Of a DNA stretch of 64,000 nt, positions 23,948 to 36,095 are shown piece after piece (the stretch's first letter is position 1; each line of letters starts with the position of its first letter). The position numbers and the translations under genes were made by a program. Origin of the DNA: Macquaria australasica (taxonomy: Eukaryota > Chordata > Actinopteri > Centrarchiformes > Percichthyidae). The stretch spans positions 124,001 through 188,000 of the forward strand of contig SEMN01000581.1 in the NCBI GenBank assembly GCA_005408345.1. Direction: 5' to 3'. Under the pieces are notes generated by a model, which was not told the origin of the DNA, made no database searches, and saw only the letters and a program-made list of their open reading frames with translations.

Positions 23948-24403
23948 GGCTGTATTCAGACCAAATCAGGCGCTGAGGCAAAAATGCCAGTCCTCCCATT
24001 CATTTGAATGTGGGTAGGGCGAAAAGTTGAAGCAGAATCAACTTCTGGAGAAACACAACCGACGTCACGCTGTGGTGGCCAATCACGCCAGCGATCAGAC
24101 CGGAAGACGCACAGCTGAGGAAGAACTTTGTTTACCATGTAGCATTGTAGCATTCCACTGTTTACCGAGCAACTGTGAAGATGTAAGAGAGACTGATCGA
24201 TGGCCGCCGTGATGACTGTACATCAGCTGTTCAACCCTGCCACGAGGGAGTACAAAGATGTTAACTGCCATGCAGTCTCTTGGCGTTGTATCGCTCTTCA
24301 AGTTGGGATTGCTACAATCAGCATGGCCATGTAGTGACACTCCCACACCGCCGCACAACCCTGCACTAATCGCCGCAACGCCTGATTTGGTCTGAATGCG
24401 GCC
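23948..24403. mobile_element. Non-autonomous DNA transposon (MITE) with 25-bp TIRs
   Basis: The left end starts 'GGCTGTATTCAGACCAAATC' and the right end, reverse-complemented, 'GGCCGCATTCAGACCAAATC'; both continue AGGCG, giving 25 bases with 2 differences. The 456-bp element has no transposase frame. Flanks are TTA on the left (23945-23947) and TTG on the right, consistent with a once-identical TTA site as used by PIF/Harbinger. No 8-bp duplication was found. Confidence 0.75.
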
Positions 24404-24465
24404 TTGCTAGTGATGCATAATAATATCTCCTTTTTCAGTCTGTTGCAAACACTCCACGTCTTTAA

Positions 24466-25501
24466 CCCTCTAGACCCCATAGCGCCCGTTCTATATTTCA
24501 CTATAGCGCCCGTCATTTTAAAATCCTTCCCAGTTTATCAAAACACGGAAAATAAAGTCCTGAGTTTTGTATTGCAGATATGTTAAGTTGTCATCAACAA
24601 CCGGAACAGGAAATATACATCATAACGTTGAGATCTGTGTTTTTTTTCGCGGGTTTCCACCCGGTTTTGGTTTCCACTTGTAAAATGCTCCGCTGACTTA
24701 GCATCCCTGTCTTTATAATCTTTTGGATGCCGTAAGATTGTGTTGTGAGAGAGGTCCTGACCCACCGTGCATCATGCAAAGTGACAAAGACATTGTGTGT
24801 TTAAGTTTTTGGCTCGAAATCACATCACATAATCACCGTCACTAAACAGCGGGACCTAACCGGCCCCCCCGCGCTGTTTTCCAGGGGGCAGTGCGCTGAA
24901 GAGTCAGTAGGGAGAACTAAATGCATCGCAGCGACTTTTCCACATATGGATTTGGCAGTTTTTCCTCATAAGTTGCCAAAGACACTACCTACTACCACAT
25001 TACTGTTGTCTGTTGCTCATAATATTGCTGTGTGGGTTGAAATGTGGGACATTTCTCTTTTATTTTGAAAGGCCAGCATTATCCAGTGAAGGATCTGTTT
25101 TGACTGAATGTTGACTCAGTTTGAGATTTTACTCTTTGTAACTGCGTCTACAGTTTGCTAGTGACAGTTTTGATAATAAAGTTTCTTCCAAAGAAAAAAG
25201 AAGTGTTTTATGTGTGTGAGGAAGATAGGATACATATCTATTTACTAAAGTTTTAGTGCTATGGTCTGGTGTTTTGTTAAATGTGTTAAATCAAACTTGG
25301 TCTAAAAAGCTACACGCCACATATTTGGTGTCAAATTAAAAAGGAAGTTGTGTTTTTGAAAATGAAAACAACGTGATTGTCAATTTCTTTCTGTTTTTGA
25401 GATAGAGCTGTTTGTTTGGATTGAGTAGGAAAATGCTCATTTAAGTGAGGGTTCTCAGTGAACTACAGCAACATTCTATAATTCTACTGGGGTGTAGAGG
25501 G
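24466..25501. mobile_element. piggyBac-type non-autonomous element with TTAA target sites
   Basis: The ends read 'CCCTCTAGACCCCA' on the left and, reverse-complemented, 'CCCTCTACACCCCA' on the right (13 of 14 identical). Each is bounded by TTAA (24462-24465 and 25502-25505), the piggyBac signature. A subterminal direct repeat 'ATAGCGCCCGT' occurs at 24479-24489 and 24503-24513, a possible transposase-binding site. At 1036 bp with no long frame, it cannot encode a piggyBac transposase and would have depended on one supplied in trans. Confidence 0.8.
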
Positions 25502-26480
25502 TTAACCAAGGCATCATCTGTCAATATCCACAGGTGATGGAGCAATTAATCCATGCTAATTCCTGCCAGCCACTCCAAGTTAATGTGCACTCACACCACA
25601 CACACACGCTGAATTGATTCAAGGATCACACGTCGACATCCTCAAGGCATAAAGTTGTCTTATAAATAAATCCATGCAAGTAAAACACAGAAGCAATCAT
25701 GGTGGGTCTTAGCCCTATTGACATTGTATAGGTCTTAAACACACAAGTACTCAAAGCTACATACACACAGACACACTGTGTGATTCAAGTGCAATGCAAA
25801 CTGATACTACGCACATGGTCTGTCTCTCATATTCCCTCAACAACCCTCCTTCTTTGTGTGTGTGTGTCACTCTCTTGCTTTGTAACATGTTCATTGACGC
25901 CACTGACCCCGGCTTGGCAAGCAGAGATCACATAGTACATGTGACCCATAAACACACTCCCACACACACACACACTCTCCTCCACTCTTGGGGAACCAGA
26001 GCTCAGTCACCTTTGCTTCAGAGGAGGAACTCTACAAAACCATTGTGTGGTGTCAAATGATACTACTGTCACGCTTGAATTGGTACAATGACAGTTTGGG
26101 AAATTGGCTTGGATCCTATTTTGACTTTTGTGTCACAAACCTTATTGAAGTTATTATTACCTGTACTGCACTCATATCCCAAAGAAAGGTTTGACTGATG
26201 CGCATTTTATAAAGGACAGTACCAATCGGTGATACTTTTGTGTTGAACCTGCCAGCAGTTTGTGCCACTATAAAAGCCTCTAACACAGTTTTTAGGCCAC
26301 CAATAGACACTAAAGGGCAACATACACCAGCAGCATCTTATGGCATATGACATACAAAACACCCATGTCTAATGTTTTATATGTTAGGCCATACAACAGC
26401 AGCATATCATTGCGGGCGGTAAACTTCAGTCAGCATACGATACAATTTCATTTTCAACCATCAACACGCATCACCGTACG

Positions 26481-26897
26481 GAGCCCCCCGGGGTCAGCTG
26501 AGAAAAAAAAAAGTACTCTCGGTTTATAAAGTGTGCGCTCAGATTCATAATCCGTGCCCACGGTTTTGTAATCCTTGCCCACAGAGATTGGTTTTGGAGT
26601 GAAAAGCACAATAAATACAACGTTACACAATGAAAGCTGTGAAACGTCCAATGCAAAACACAATATAGCATTAAATTTACCCTTAAATCGAGATTAATTG
26701 GATTTATCCTACGTACTTGGCAGGAATGTGCTCCATTCCTTGTTCTCTGAAGGAAGAAGTCATTTGGGCACAGATTATAAATCCGTGGGCACAGATTATG
26801 AATCCGAGAACCGTGCACTCGGATTTGTAAATGAGTGAATGTGATAAAATATCTGCTTTTCGGGAGCTGTGATACAGAGACTCCCTGGGGTCAGCTG
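26481..26897. mobile_element. Inverted-repeat insertion with repeated 'GGGCACAGATTAT' units
   Basis: The right arm (about 26763-26835) carries two tandem units, 'GGGCACAGATTATAAATCCG' and 'GGGCACAGATTATGAATCCG'. The left arm (26521-26584) carries related units reverse-complemented. The whole is bounded by imperfect direct repeats ending 'GGGGTCAGCTG' (26481-26500 and 26879-26897). The arrangement indicates an insertion with a duplicated target; the class is not clear. Confidence 0.6.
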
Positions 26898-27472
26898 TCT
26901 GTATGATGCCTCTAGAGTGTGGTATGGGTGTTGTATGATAGCACGTTAAATGACTAAATAATGTGACTCAGCAAGGCCTGTGTATGTTGCACTTAAAGAA
27001 ATAGTTCAGCTTTTCGGAAAGTACGTGTGTTAAGTAGTGTTAAGTAGCTGGAGTCAGGAACAGTGTTGTCAACTTAGCGACTTTCTAGCAATTTGGTGAC
27101 TTTTAAGACCCCTTTAGCGATTTTATATCTCTCTAAATTAAAGCACGTAGTTGCCTTTTGGGTAGAGCTTAACTCTTCTCTGCCAATATTTCAATATTTA
27201 TCAGTAATTGTGCTCTTATCCACACAAGAGCCCGCCTTCTTCTGGTCCAGTTAATGAGAGGCCATTTAAGTTTTAATCATAATGCTAAAGCTTTACCAGA
27301 ACTAGGACTTAAAACTTCAAGGTCTGGCCTCATTTGATAGGAAAGTACATTAATAAATATTTTAGACCTATTTTGCCTGATAGTAAAATCCAGCCCTAGA
27401 GGTAAACTGGTTGAGATGAATTGGAGAAGAATGTGGTTAATTTCATGTTTTACTAAAACATGCACCATCCAT

Positions 27473-27660
27473 GCAGGTTAGGTTAATTGACTCTAAATTG
27501 CCAGTAGGTGTGTGTGAGCATGATAGTTGTCTGTCCATATGTGTCAGCCCAGTGATTGACTGTCAACCAGTCCAGGGTGTACTCTGCCTCTCTGGGCTGG
27601 GATCAGCCCCAGCCCCCTGCAACCCTATATGGATAAGCGGAATAAATAATGGATGGATAG
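27473..27660 (+). mobile_element. V-SINE (DANA/HE1-like) 3' fragment
   Basis: The fragment has 'GTTAGGTTAATTGACTCTAA', 'CCCAGTGATTGACTG', 'CCAGTCCAGGGTGTACTCTG', 'GCCCCAGCCCCCTGCAACCC' and ends 'ATGGATAAGCGG' with an ATGG-type tail. It aligns with the 3' two thirds of the longer copy at 47724-48020. The tRNA-like head is missing. Confidence 0.7.
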
Positions 27661-28473
27661 ATACAACATTTTCCCATACATATTTGTTATATGTTTACAA
27701 CAAATATGTGTCCATGTGTCGAATGATATAAAAAATCATATGTCTCATGGATGTCAGTATGATTCCGATTTGATTCATGTAAGAACAGTTCAACATTCAA
27801 CACACATTCATGAAGAGCTGCTCTTCACATGTATAGCTGAACCTGACCTCCCACATACACACAGCCACATATAGACACCCGCTTGTTTGAATTATTTATA
27901 ATTCAAACAAGTCTTTCCTTTTTAATCTTTAATTCTGTAATTTAAACTTTACTCATAGTCTATAGTGTGAGACAGGCCTTAAGTTGAGCTTGCCTCATTA
28001 GAAAGACAGGCAGATGGACAAAGAGGGAGGGAGGAAGGAAAAAGACAGAAAAAAAGGAAAAACTAGATCATTTTTACGAGCCAAGCAAGCTGACAAAAAT
28101 CTGGTTAATTTGTGTTTGTAGTTCATGTCCAAGTCTGAATCTTATAATAATGACTTGTTCGGTTTTGTTAAGCTTTTGCAAAATTATAAGCAAGGACGTG
28201 CACAAGGCTGGACTAAAGTTGCCTGAGCAACAGCCCATTTGGAAAAAAAAAAAGTTTTATTTTTGCTGTTGTGGCTGCATAAATACGAGCAGCCCACAGA
28301 CCAAATTAAATCGCCATATCATCCAAACTTTTATTACTTTTTGATAGGTATGCCTCTGCAGGACACAGAGATGGTGCGACCAACAGCCATACAAAATAAA
28401 AAATAATACGTTTCGCAAAGCGATGCCCTTTGCCCCCTGTCATGTGACACTGTAGCATCCAAACTTGACATTA

Positions 28474-28920
28474 GCTGCAGTTACATGGACAAAATTTCTT
28501 TAGCCCTATTGAAGTCATTCTGATTAGAGATTCCAACTTGATTGTTTACATGGACACTAAATAAAGGGATCCGATAAGATGTGCGTTTACATGCTCCAAA
28601 GCATTTAATCAGAATCTAACTCTTTTGACATGTGCACAGTGGTTCCGCCCACTGTGAAGCGTCTAATCTGCCGGAAATATAACAGAAGAAGAAGAAGTTT
28701 TTGGGTTTTTTTCGCCTTCGTTCTTCTTTTCTAACCCTTGTTTAAATAACTCGTTGCTTCAAGCCTTGTGACCATCGAGGCGTTCAACAATCCTTAAATC
28801 TTTTAAGGTCTCCACAGACCAGTTTTGTTTTGCTGCCGCCATGTTTCTGTCACTCCCGGAAACTCATTCACGTCATTATTCCTGTTATTAGTAGAATATT
28901 AGGGTCCATGTCAACGCAGC
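28474..28920. mobile_element. TA-flanked MITE with 'GCTGC...ACATGGAC' ends
   Basis: The left end 'GCTGCAGTTACATGGAC' and the right end, reverse-complemented, 'GCTGCGTTGACATGGAC' differ at 3 of 17 bases. Both ends abut TA (28472-28473 and 28921-28922), as for Tc1/mariner-like elements. The 447-bp interior has no transposase frame and contains further TTTACATG phrases. Confidence 0.65.
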
Positions 28921-29834
28921 TATTGTTACCGCTGTGTGAGTCTTTCGAAGTTGTGGAAATGAATGGTAGCACCAATAGGATGCTCTGTGAATAAAAATCT
29001 CCACGTATGCTTCAGAACAATATTGGAATATATTGGTAATGAAGTTTAATACAGCAACTAACAGGAGACAACACCTTGATTTTATTGAAGTTTTATTTAA
29101 ACCGCCTTTATTTACAATAATCAGTAGTTGACAAAACACAAAATGCAGATTCAGTGGGACTAAATATTTATTAATATACCTGTAAATCATATGTTCAGAA
29201 AAAGAGCTGAAACTATTAGGCAATGACTTGATGAGTTGATAATTAAAAGTTGCAAATAATTTGGGGGGGGCTTAATTTTAAGCGCCAGAGGTCAACAGAG
29301 CCACTCAGCCTCATTTTCTAATTAATAACTCATGCAGATAAGTCAACAAACTGCCATCGTGGTTTGCCGTGAAAACCATCAAATAGAGACAATTTGCATG
29401 AAGGCGTGGCTGTTTAAAAATGCATAAGAATTAAAAATGTAACACACTAATGAGCAGAGACAATGAGTGCCCTTGCAAGTAACACAAGGACATGGGTAAT
29501 AAGACAGTGTAATCATAATCTTCTCAGTCTACGCGCTACAAACTATTCTCCATCCTCACTTGCAATATATTTGACAACTGCTTTGATGACATCGTTTTTG
29601 GGTGGAGTGAGTTAGTGTGAAAAGCGGCATGAAGCACTGTCCATGAGAGAAGCACAGCTGTGGAAAGAGCCAAGAAAAACAAATATTTATGTAGAACTTG
29701 ACCAACAGATTTCAGGATTTTCCACTTACTGAAGCTGTGTGATATCCCTGCTGAATGTTAATGCAGGTGTTTTTTGTTTTGTTTTGTTTTTTTACAGTGC
29801 TAAAACTCTCAGCACAGTTATAGTACTGTAGTAC

Positions 29835-30330
29835 TTGTTAAGAACTGAAACTCAAGGCGGAGGACTCAAAAGCACGACACTCCACACCAGACGTCTTTTA
29901 AGAAACAAAATCCAATTTACTGAGAGAAAGTTCGACAAAAAACCCTCTTTACAGAGGAGAATCAAAAACACAGTCCAAAACCAAAAACACTCACTAAGAG
30001 GAAAAATCCAAAAATATCTAACACAAAGCGCTCGTAACAAGGAAAATCACAAAGTACAAAAGAACTCAAAATATGAACGCAACTGACATGAATAGTAACG
30101 CTGATTCACTTGGTGAGACTGACACGCAGACTGGACAAGACGAACTGGCACAGGACAAAGGGAAACAAGGACTATATATATACACACACACAGGGAAAAC
30201 GGAACACAGGTGAATCCAATCAGGGACGGGGTAGACAATCACAGACGGCGGGAAAACACACAAAGGAAGGAAGTTCAACCTGGAAACAGGAAGTGCAAGA
30301 CGAGACTAGACGTGAGTGAAACATAACATG
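29835..30330. repeat. Teleost dispersed repeat of unassigned class
   Basis: The block has 'GGAGGACTCAAAAGCACGAC', 'CACACCAGACGTCTTTTAAG', many 'AAAATCCAAAA' phrases, then 'TATATATACACACACACAGG' and 'GGAACACAGGTGAATCC'. Its order of motifs matches a repeat I have seen often in percomorph genomes, sometimes near retrotransposons. The open frames across it come from A-rich sequence and are not supported as genes. Confidence 0.45.
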
Positions 30331-30935
30331 AAATTAACCTTCACACACTTAACATGACATTAACACATCTGCCGAGACACCACAGTACTTCTGCTTGTGC
30401 TACAACTGTTTCTGGTATTACTACTTCCACTACTGTTTTTATCATATATGTAATACATTACTGAAAGTACTCTGCATTACTATTAGTATTTCTTGAAATA
30501 AGTACTAAAATTAGTTTGATCTTAAATTACGTATGCACCATTTACATAACATACTTGTCATGACTTCTGGCTCACAGACAGACAAAGGTCCTGTGGAATT
30601 ACACTCTAAATGTCTATAATCAAGGGACAAACATGCATTACAAACTTACCTTATGCTCCCTTCCCTTCAGCGTTGTCTCACTTTATACCATGGATGTATG
30701 CTTGGCCAAAGACTGGTTTGGCAACCAAATGCTGCCAAATTATCATAAACACAATGACATATGGTAGTAGTCATTTTAGTCATATTGACTCACCACCATA
30801 AACAATAACTGGATATGGTTCAGGTTCAACAACTATATTAGTTGTTATATAATTTACATATTTATATTGTAAGTAACTGCATTTTAACATATCAGTCTCA
30901 GCAGACAAGTAAAAAGACACACATACACACATCCT

Positions 30936-30939
<4 letters not shown>

Positions 30940-31011
<72 letters not shown>
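30940..31011. repeat. Compound (TC)n(AC)n microsatellite
   Basis: A pure TC run of about 25 bases passes through one CACTC step into a pure AC run of about 43 bases. Confidence 0.95.
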
Positions 31012-31014
<3 letters not shown>

Positions 31015-31535
31015 TAATCAGTAATCCCCTCCTCTCCCAGAGCGGTCACTTACCGCTGTCTATCTCCTGGACACAGAGATTACAGCAGGTCCAATTGTCC
31101 TCTCTGCTTAATGTCCTTGCACATGGCTACTTACTGGTTGTACCTCGAATGAACCTCATGTAGACACAATGAGATTCAGTTGTAGAGAGATTTAATTATT
31201 AGTTTACAGACTATATTCTGTTATGGAAAAGTCAGTTTGGGAGCTGAAAAAATCTAACTCCAAAAGGAAATACAGGGGATTGTATGGAGAGGATTGTGCA
31301 CACATTGGTCTGTTCATCCCGGGCTAATTGTTCAGTGTTAGTGGGAACTTGAGAAAGTTACTACGATACTAAAGATTATCTAAAAGAATGCAAGGCACAT
31401 AAAAACACAATGAGATGCTTTCAAAGGTTTGGCACTATTGGTCTCTTAGATGAAACTCAAAGGTTGAAGCCAATAAGGGAATTCAAGAGAAACTTGTCAT
31501 TCTTATTACAAGTTCATTGGTGCCTGAATCCCGTT

Positions 31536-31605
<70 letters not shown>
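31536..31605. repeat. (TATC)n microsatellite
   Basis: About 17 uninterrupted TATC units. The frames reading 'IYLSIYLS' across it are artefacts of the repeat. Confidence 0.95.
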
Positions 31606-33139
31606 GTACCTCTTATTTGGGCAGGGCTATGATGGGACTTTACTGGTGTCACTGAACTCCAGGTGTAAGTTGTACCGCCCTTACATTATCTTCAGCACTC
31701 AGCCTGCGGCCTCATACCTACGACCAAATCACAGCCGTGCTGATATTCTGTACATCACTCCCTCTCGTGTGATACTGCTTAAATGGCAATCTGGAGACTG
31801 GATGCAGATTATATGCAAAACAGAGTATGACAGAGCATGACTATAAAACCTCATGCATGTGACATGACATGTTGTTTTTGGTTTCTCCTGCATGTTCCAT
31901 GATTGCTAGGCTACAATCATCTCTAAGAGCGTCTTAAGCTATGTTGAATGGATATATATGTATTACAGTAGTTACATGTACAAGTCAGCGTAAGGTAAAT
32001 ACCATCAAGCTGGGTCAACTCCAATTATTATTATCATATTGCATCAGTGCTGCAGATGTCAACAGTGGACATTTCAAAGGCTGGATGTATAGAATTTTAT
32101 TAAAGTTGATCGAGCATTTGTCTATAGACTTTAGTATAAGTTTCTGTACAGCCAACTATAAGAAAGTGACTTGTCCAGTCACACACAGTATGTATACTGA
32201 TTCCTGTCACGAGTAGGAGAAGTGCATTGGTCAATGTTAGTCTGGAACACCAACACTATCTGTAACATAATGAGGGCCAATGAATGTTTTACTGCTAGCC
32301 AACGTATACAGCAGTCTAATGGTAATATATAATACATGAAGACCCCTGCCACTTGTATAACTTAGACATATATAATTTACTTGTTTAGAAACCCTCTGTT
32401 TTTTTTACACACAAACAAACACACCCAGGGCAAATGTGAGGAAGGTTAGACAGTATGAACCACATCATGACATACATGCAAACACACTTACACTTAAAAT
32501 GCAGAGTGCACACACACATACATACAAAATACACATCAATTTAAAGGCATGTCTGATAAATGAGCTACTTTTCTACTCTAAATGGCAGGCAGCGTTATTC
32601 ATTGTCTGATAAATTGATGCCTTCAGTCACTTATTGATGCAATATTGAGATCACATGCACACACACTGCTTAAGACTCAGGTCTAAAGGTGCTTTTATGC
32701 CGTAAATTCAGTGGATAGACAGAACAGAGACAGCAAGATGATTCGAGGGTCAGTTAACATTTATTAATCATTTGTATCGACTGACAGCTAGAAAGCATGG
32801 AGAGGAATAGAGGAACAGCACACAAGAATTAAGAGGGACAAAGGGAGGAGGAAGTCCCAAAGACTAATGTCAGCACATGTCAGCTGACAGTGGATGTATA
32901 AATGACTCAGCGTCAAATATCTTCTTTTTTTTGTGATTATCTGAACCAGATATGATGTTACATGATGTTCTGTAAAGCGGTGCATCAGGGAACCTGCTTC
33001 AGCAATGTTTTTAAATGTCTTGTTGGACATGTAACCCCAATACATGATTTTTGGCTAGCTGGTGCTCCGTGCTAACACTGATGCAATGAGCCTTGATGGG
33101 AAAGTATGTGTGCAGACTTTTACAGTAATCTACAACTAG

Positions 33140-33190
33140 CTAGTAAGATAGATAGAGAGATAGATAGACTGATATATAGATATATAGACT
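33140..33190. repeat. Imperfect GATA/ATAG tract
   Basis: 'AGATAGATAGAGAGATAGAT' continues into TATAGA units. It is interrupted, hence old. Confidence 0.8.
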
Positions 33191-33229
33191 CACTTTCTTA
33201 TCTATCTGTATCTTAGTTAGTTGAGAAGA

Positions 33230-33515
33230 TCAATACCACCCTCATGTCTATATGCTAATTTTGGAGCTATACAGCCAGGAGTCATTAGCTTAGCATGTAA
33301 CTCCCCTAAAACCATAACTTCTCAAACAATGTTAATCAGTTCATTTTAGAGGCTAGCTGTTTGCCCCTGCTTCCAGTCTTTATGCTAAGCTAATCGATCC
33401 CCGGCTCTAGCTCCAAAGTAAATGCACAAACATGAGATTTGTATCAATCTCCTCATCTAACTTTAGTCAAAGCGAATACAAGTATTTCCCCGAAATGTCA
33501 AACAATTTCTTTAAG
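33230..33515 (-). repeat. Teleost dispersed repeat ending 'AATTTCTTTAAG'
   Basis: It contains 'CTTCCAGTCTTTATGCTAAG', 'AAACATGAGATTTGTATCAA' and ends 'CCCCGAAATGTCAAACAATT', the reverse of the common teleost 'aaagaaatagttcgacattttggg' repeat. A copy in the other direction lies at about 39930-40150, and short starts of the same family are seen near 26995 and 63420. Confidence 0.6.
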
Positions 33516-34733
33516 AATTGTGTCGAGTGGCTGGGACTGTCTTCTTGTTGCTACATAATGATGAAGTTAGCCTTGAGATGGTACATAACCCTGTCAGTAT
33601 GTACAGCTTGATATGCTTTTCAAAAGTATGGTCTGATTTTTGTGCCTGTGCAAATTTCAAGAATGCAGTAACTTGTCAAGGACAAGAAGAGACCACGAGT
33701 TATTGAGATAACATGTCTGCAGCACTTGAGATTCAGAGTCAGGATCCCCAAACTGTCAAACTCTGTTTACACAGGCTGCAAGTAGTGAAGGTGACTGACC
33801 ATGATTGTCACAGCCCCTAACGCACCCACCTATGGTAATGTATTCTTTCTGATCCATCCCATGCCCAAGTGTGCCACATGTGCGCCATGAAATGACCAAT
33901 AGTGCGTTTTGCACGCTCCAGACGCACTGGTCAGGTCACATTTGATATAAAACCAAATGCTCTGTACAGAGAAAGTACTGACAACTGCTGATTCTGAGGA
34001 CAGACACGATGGACATCTACAGCATCTGAAACATGACGCATCATTGATATTCAGATCATTGTCAGAATGACAACCAATGGGTTGAGAGATTTCTAATTGG
34101 ACTGTAAACAATTGTTATCTGGATATCCGTTATCCTGTTGCCCCCAGAGGCTAAACAGTCATCAGACGATAGCTGATGGGTTCTGAGATTGGCAGAAATA
34201 TGTGGATGCGATCTCAGTAATCATTAAAGTAACAAAATGTGGCAACAGGTAGTGACCATGAAAACACATTTTATTGTACCATAAGTGACCTAAGGGAGAT
34301 AAAATATCATTTCACATGGACAGGAATTTCCGTGTTTAGAAAATCATAAATTCAACTAATAAAAAGATTTAGTTAACAACACAGACAGCATGTTTGGGGT
34401 GATGTAAATTAATCATTTGGGTTATTATTGTATTGTTGGACTTCATGCTTCATGGAGATGAACTTTATTCCCCTCAAATACACCGCAGCCTCTCTCTTTT
34501 AAATGGTCAGTTCACCCAACGAAAATTACAGTTTTTTTCAATAAACTCTAGTGGTATCTTTCCATCCACATAGTTTGTAGGTTTCTAGATGAATAGGATG
34601 TAATTTGTTATGCTCATAACAGTTTCCATGTGACTATTTTCTACTGAAAGAACAGTCCATATGAAACTGTCCACAGTGAGGTCTGTTCAAATGTGCATCT
34701 CCATTGTACTGGGAGAAATCTATGAGACTCTGT

Positions 34734-34757
34734 ATGTGTGTGTGTGTGTGTGTGTGT
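34734..34757. repeat. (TG)n microsatellite
   Basis: About 11 TG units followed by TTTG and more TG. Confidence 0.9.
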
Positions 34758-34860
34758 TTGTGTGTGAAAGCTGCATTTTACCTTTGGCTGGCTAGCTGCT
34801 AGCTGCTTAATTAGGTGAAGCTTTGGTTATCCCTTTAGGTAATTAGGAAAGATCACCTAG

Positions 34861-34936
34861 ACGACAAAGATGGGATTCAAACCCAAAAGTGCAGTGCACA
34901 ATGGATTTGCAGTCCATGAGCCAGCCATCTCATTAG
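34861..34936 (-). tRNA. tRNA-Ser-like pseudogene (anticodon GCA, D-loop deletion)
   Basis: On the minus strand there is a perfect anticodon arm (stem ATGGA/TCCAT around loop CTGCAAA), a long variable arm 'TGTGCACTGCAC', and a T arm 'GGGTTTGAATCCC' followed by 'ATCTTTGTCG'. These closely match the serine tRNA with anticodon GCT as I remember it, with one changed anticodon base, one changed T-loop base, and about 9 bases missing from the D-loop. The 5' acceptor strand is degraded and does not pair with the 3' strand. A SINE derived from tRNA-Ser is the alternative, but no SINE body or tail follows. Confidence 0.65.
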
Positions 34937-35881
34937 TAGATTCAGCTTCACAGTTTTACCTTTTCAAGTCTGATGTTGTAAGTTCACAAGGGTTTAAAAA
35001 CCTCCTTTAAAATCTGAATTACAGTATCAAGCAATCAGATTCTGTGCAGTCCGGCAGTGTATTAATATGATGACATGTAAACCAAATTTGTTTGTTTTAA
35101 TGTGATTTCAGCTCTGGCCCCTGCTGTAGACTCAGACGACATAGTTTCCGTCTTGTGCCTTTTCACACATGCCATGGCAATGCCGGAATAGATGGGCCAA
35201 GGGATAGTCCAGCAAATGGCGGCAATGCAACACATATGGATGCAAACTGCCATAAAACTCACCAGAAGTGTACGTCACAGAAGACATCTCTTATTATTTT
35301 CAGGAACATTGTGAGCGAGGAGCTGGTTTGTCTGGTGCCAATGTTGTCATTGAGTTATGAAAACACCCACGAAAGTATTGCCAAGGCAACCGTAAACAAG
35401 CCATGGATTCAAATACATCATCAGCGGAGTCTCGTGATTGGTTCGCTTGCTCCACGTGAAAGCATATTTTGTCAGATGGACGTAACCCTTTACGTGCTTG
35501 TCCCTGCAATGTTCCTGCTTTCATTCACAACACAGGCATTTTACCTGAAATGTTACTAGGTCTTGAGGTGGGATATTGGCGGTACAGATTTCTCTGAATA
35601 TCGATCCTTGCTCCCATTCACACATGACCCCATGCAGGAAATGTACCTGATCATTTTAGGGTCAGACTGCATGTGTGATATCATCTTATATCATAGGATA
35701 CTGTTGGTGGCACTTAAGCCAAATGAGCCACTACAAAGTTCCAGAGGTTGGCCTTTCAGAGTGTTGACCATGTCTCTTTCAGAGTCTTAACATGATGAGC
35801 ACTACTACAATGCAATAAAGGCCATAGACCATTATATAACAACTAATGAAATACTTATTGAATTTACTCAAGTGATCTTTG

Positions 35882-36088
35882 GAGGTTTTCTGGCCACGTC
35901 CAACTTATAGAAGACCCCGGGGTAGACCCAGAACATGCTGGAGAGATTATATATCTCATCTGGCCTGGGAGCGCCTTGGGATCCAGCAGGAGGAGCTGGG
36001 AAGCATTTCTAGAGAGAGGGACGACTGGACAACCGTGCTTAGACTGCTGCCACCACAACTTGGATAAGCGGAAGAAAATGGATGGATG
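35882..36088 (+). mobile_element. RTE (Rex3-like) retrotransposon 3' fragment with 8-bp target duplication
   Basis: The plus strand encodes the same reverse transcriptase C-terminus as the copy at 15539-15771 ('RRPRGRPRTCWRDYISHLAW', 'LLPPQLG') and ends with (ATGG)n. GATCTTTG stands on both sides (35874-35881 and 36089-36096). It is 5'-truncated and inserted directly against the tail of an inverted L2-type LINE. Confidence 0.8.
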
Positions 36089-36095
36089 GATCTTT

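Noticed and set aside
31410..31655. Frames encoding (IYLS)n or similar
   Set aside because: They are translations of the (TATC)n microsatellite.
35155..35559. 134-residue open frame on the plus strand
   Set aside because: No domain was recognised. The flanks contain 'TTTTCACACATGCC' and 'CATTCACACATGACC' phrases typical of MITE debris.
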